Assembly: GCA_016716465.1 (NCBI GenBank)
Contig: JADJWH010000004.1
Span: forward strand, 248,001 to 312,000
Direction of reading: 5' to 3'
Origin: Gammaproteobacteria bacterium
GTDB taxonomy: Bacteria; Pseudomonadota; Gammaproteobacteria; SZUA-140
DNA: 64,000 nucleotides
In this document: piece by piece, positions 63,619 to 64,000 of the stretch
Layout of the letters: every line of letters starts with the position of its first letter
Position numbering within the stretch: the stretch's first letter is position 1
Notes under the pieces: model-generated
Seen by the model: the letters and a program-made list of their open reading frames with translations, nothing else
What the model was told of the DNA's origin: nothing
Database searches by the model: none
Translations under genes and position numbers: made by a program

Positions 63619-64000
63619 TTTCTGCGCGACGATCATGGCCTCGTCGCGCAGGCCCTGATCCAGCGCACCGACACGTCCCTCCTCGCGATACACGAGCAGC
63701 CTGAGCGGCGCGAACAGCGCCAGCAGCTCGTTGTCCGCGAGACGGAACTCCGGATTGCCGGGGCCGGCATCCGTCACCCGCGTGCGCGTGAACGTCTGAT
63801 AGAACAGCAGGCCGCCGCTGCGCAGGGCGGCGACGAGATGCGGCACCAGGGCACGCTCCAGGAAATGGGCGATGACGATGAGATCACAGCTGCCCGGTTC
63901 CGGCGGCCGCTCCATGATATCGCGCGCCTCGCCGCCGAGCGGCAATCCGCGCTCGCGGGCGTAGCGGTTCACCTGCTCGATCGCCACCGGCGAGATATCC
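63613..64000 (-). CDS. SAM-dependent methyltransferase, truncated by the window edge
   Basis: Only the C-terminal 128 or so residues are visible, and the frame is open through position 64000. DLIVIAHFLERALVPHLVAAL and GGLLFYQTFTRTRV match the post-motif region of class I methyltransferases of the TehB/UbiE-like group. The SAM-binding motif lies outside the window. Confidence 0.75.
   Translation of the reverse strand, partial: DISPVAIEQVNRYARERGLPLGGEARDIMERPPEPGSCDLIVIAHFLERALVPHLVAALRSGGLLFYQTFTRTRVTDAGPGNPEFRLADNELLALFAPLRLLVYREEGRVGALDQGLRDEAMIVAQKS

Overview
The window looks like chromosomal DNA of a GC-rich gammaproteobacterium. The evidence is conserved gene order (spoT-rpoZ-gmk-yicC next to rph-rdgB-hemW, asmA-mutY-yggX, prmA-zinc-ribbon protein-dusB-fis-purH, purD-purE-tsaC-hemF), a fis gene downstream of dusB, ubiCA, and dispersed palindromic repeats of the REP type. 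A persulfide-sensor-like ArsR regulator and a DUF2892 protein hint at contact with reduced sulfur. This is inference, and no species can be named from the sequence alone.

Layout. Positions 35-10458 (minus strand) carry ubiA, ubiC, recG, a ridA homologue, spoT, rpoZ, gmk and yicC; a frameshifted RCC1-repeat surface-protein gene sits between yicC and gmk. Positions 10568-14261 (plus) carry rph, rdgB, hemW, a CPXCG zinc protein and serB. Then come an AT-richer orphan exported protein, trmB, thiG-thiS, tRNA-Gly(CCC), a host-attachment-family protein and small membrane proteins. Positions 18597-22470 carry asmA-mutY-yggX, followed by a sulfatase-modifying-factor-type lipoprotein and tRNA-Phe(GAA). 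The 3' end of tRNA-Phe is repeated twice more downstream, before a 1127-residue secreted beta-helix/DUF11 protein.

Positions 27612-33443 hold a methyltransferase gene and an apparent stress module: an ArsR-family regulator with two cysteines spaced as in SqrR/BigR/YgaV, an RND adaptor, an RND permease and a DUF2892 protein. Positions 33478-41512 are mixed housekeeping and accessory genes: DUF1566 protein, class V aminotransferase, srkA, lipoprotein, GFA protein, mscL with a zinc-ribbon tail, cysQ-nudE diverging from a GMP/IMP nucleotidase gene, a YkgJ-type protein and an outer-membrane protein. Positions 41764-46506 are prmA through dusB-fis-purH. A 6-kb minus-strand pair of paralogous beta-propeller surface proteins then separates purH from purD and is bracketed by copies of the palindromic repeat. 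The right end holds purD, purE, tsaC, hemF, apaH, dtd, pip, a ferritin-like/VIT1 iron transporter, metH without its reactivation domain, lpxL and a methyltransferase cut by the window edge.

Most of the window is core metabolism: ubiquinone, ppGpp, nucleotide, thiamine, haem, tRNA modification and methionine. The unusual content is a family of short palindromes (left arm GGGGACAGATTT or the variant with GACGGATTT) at eight or more places, three of which supply the stop codon of a gene, and accessory surface-protein genes inserted into otherwise conserved housekeeping clusters.
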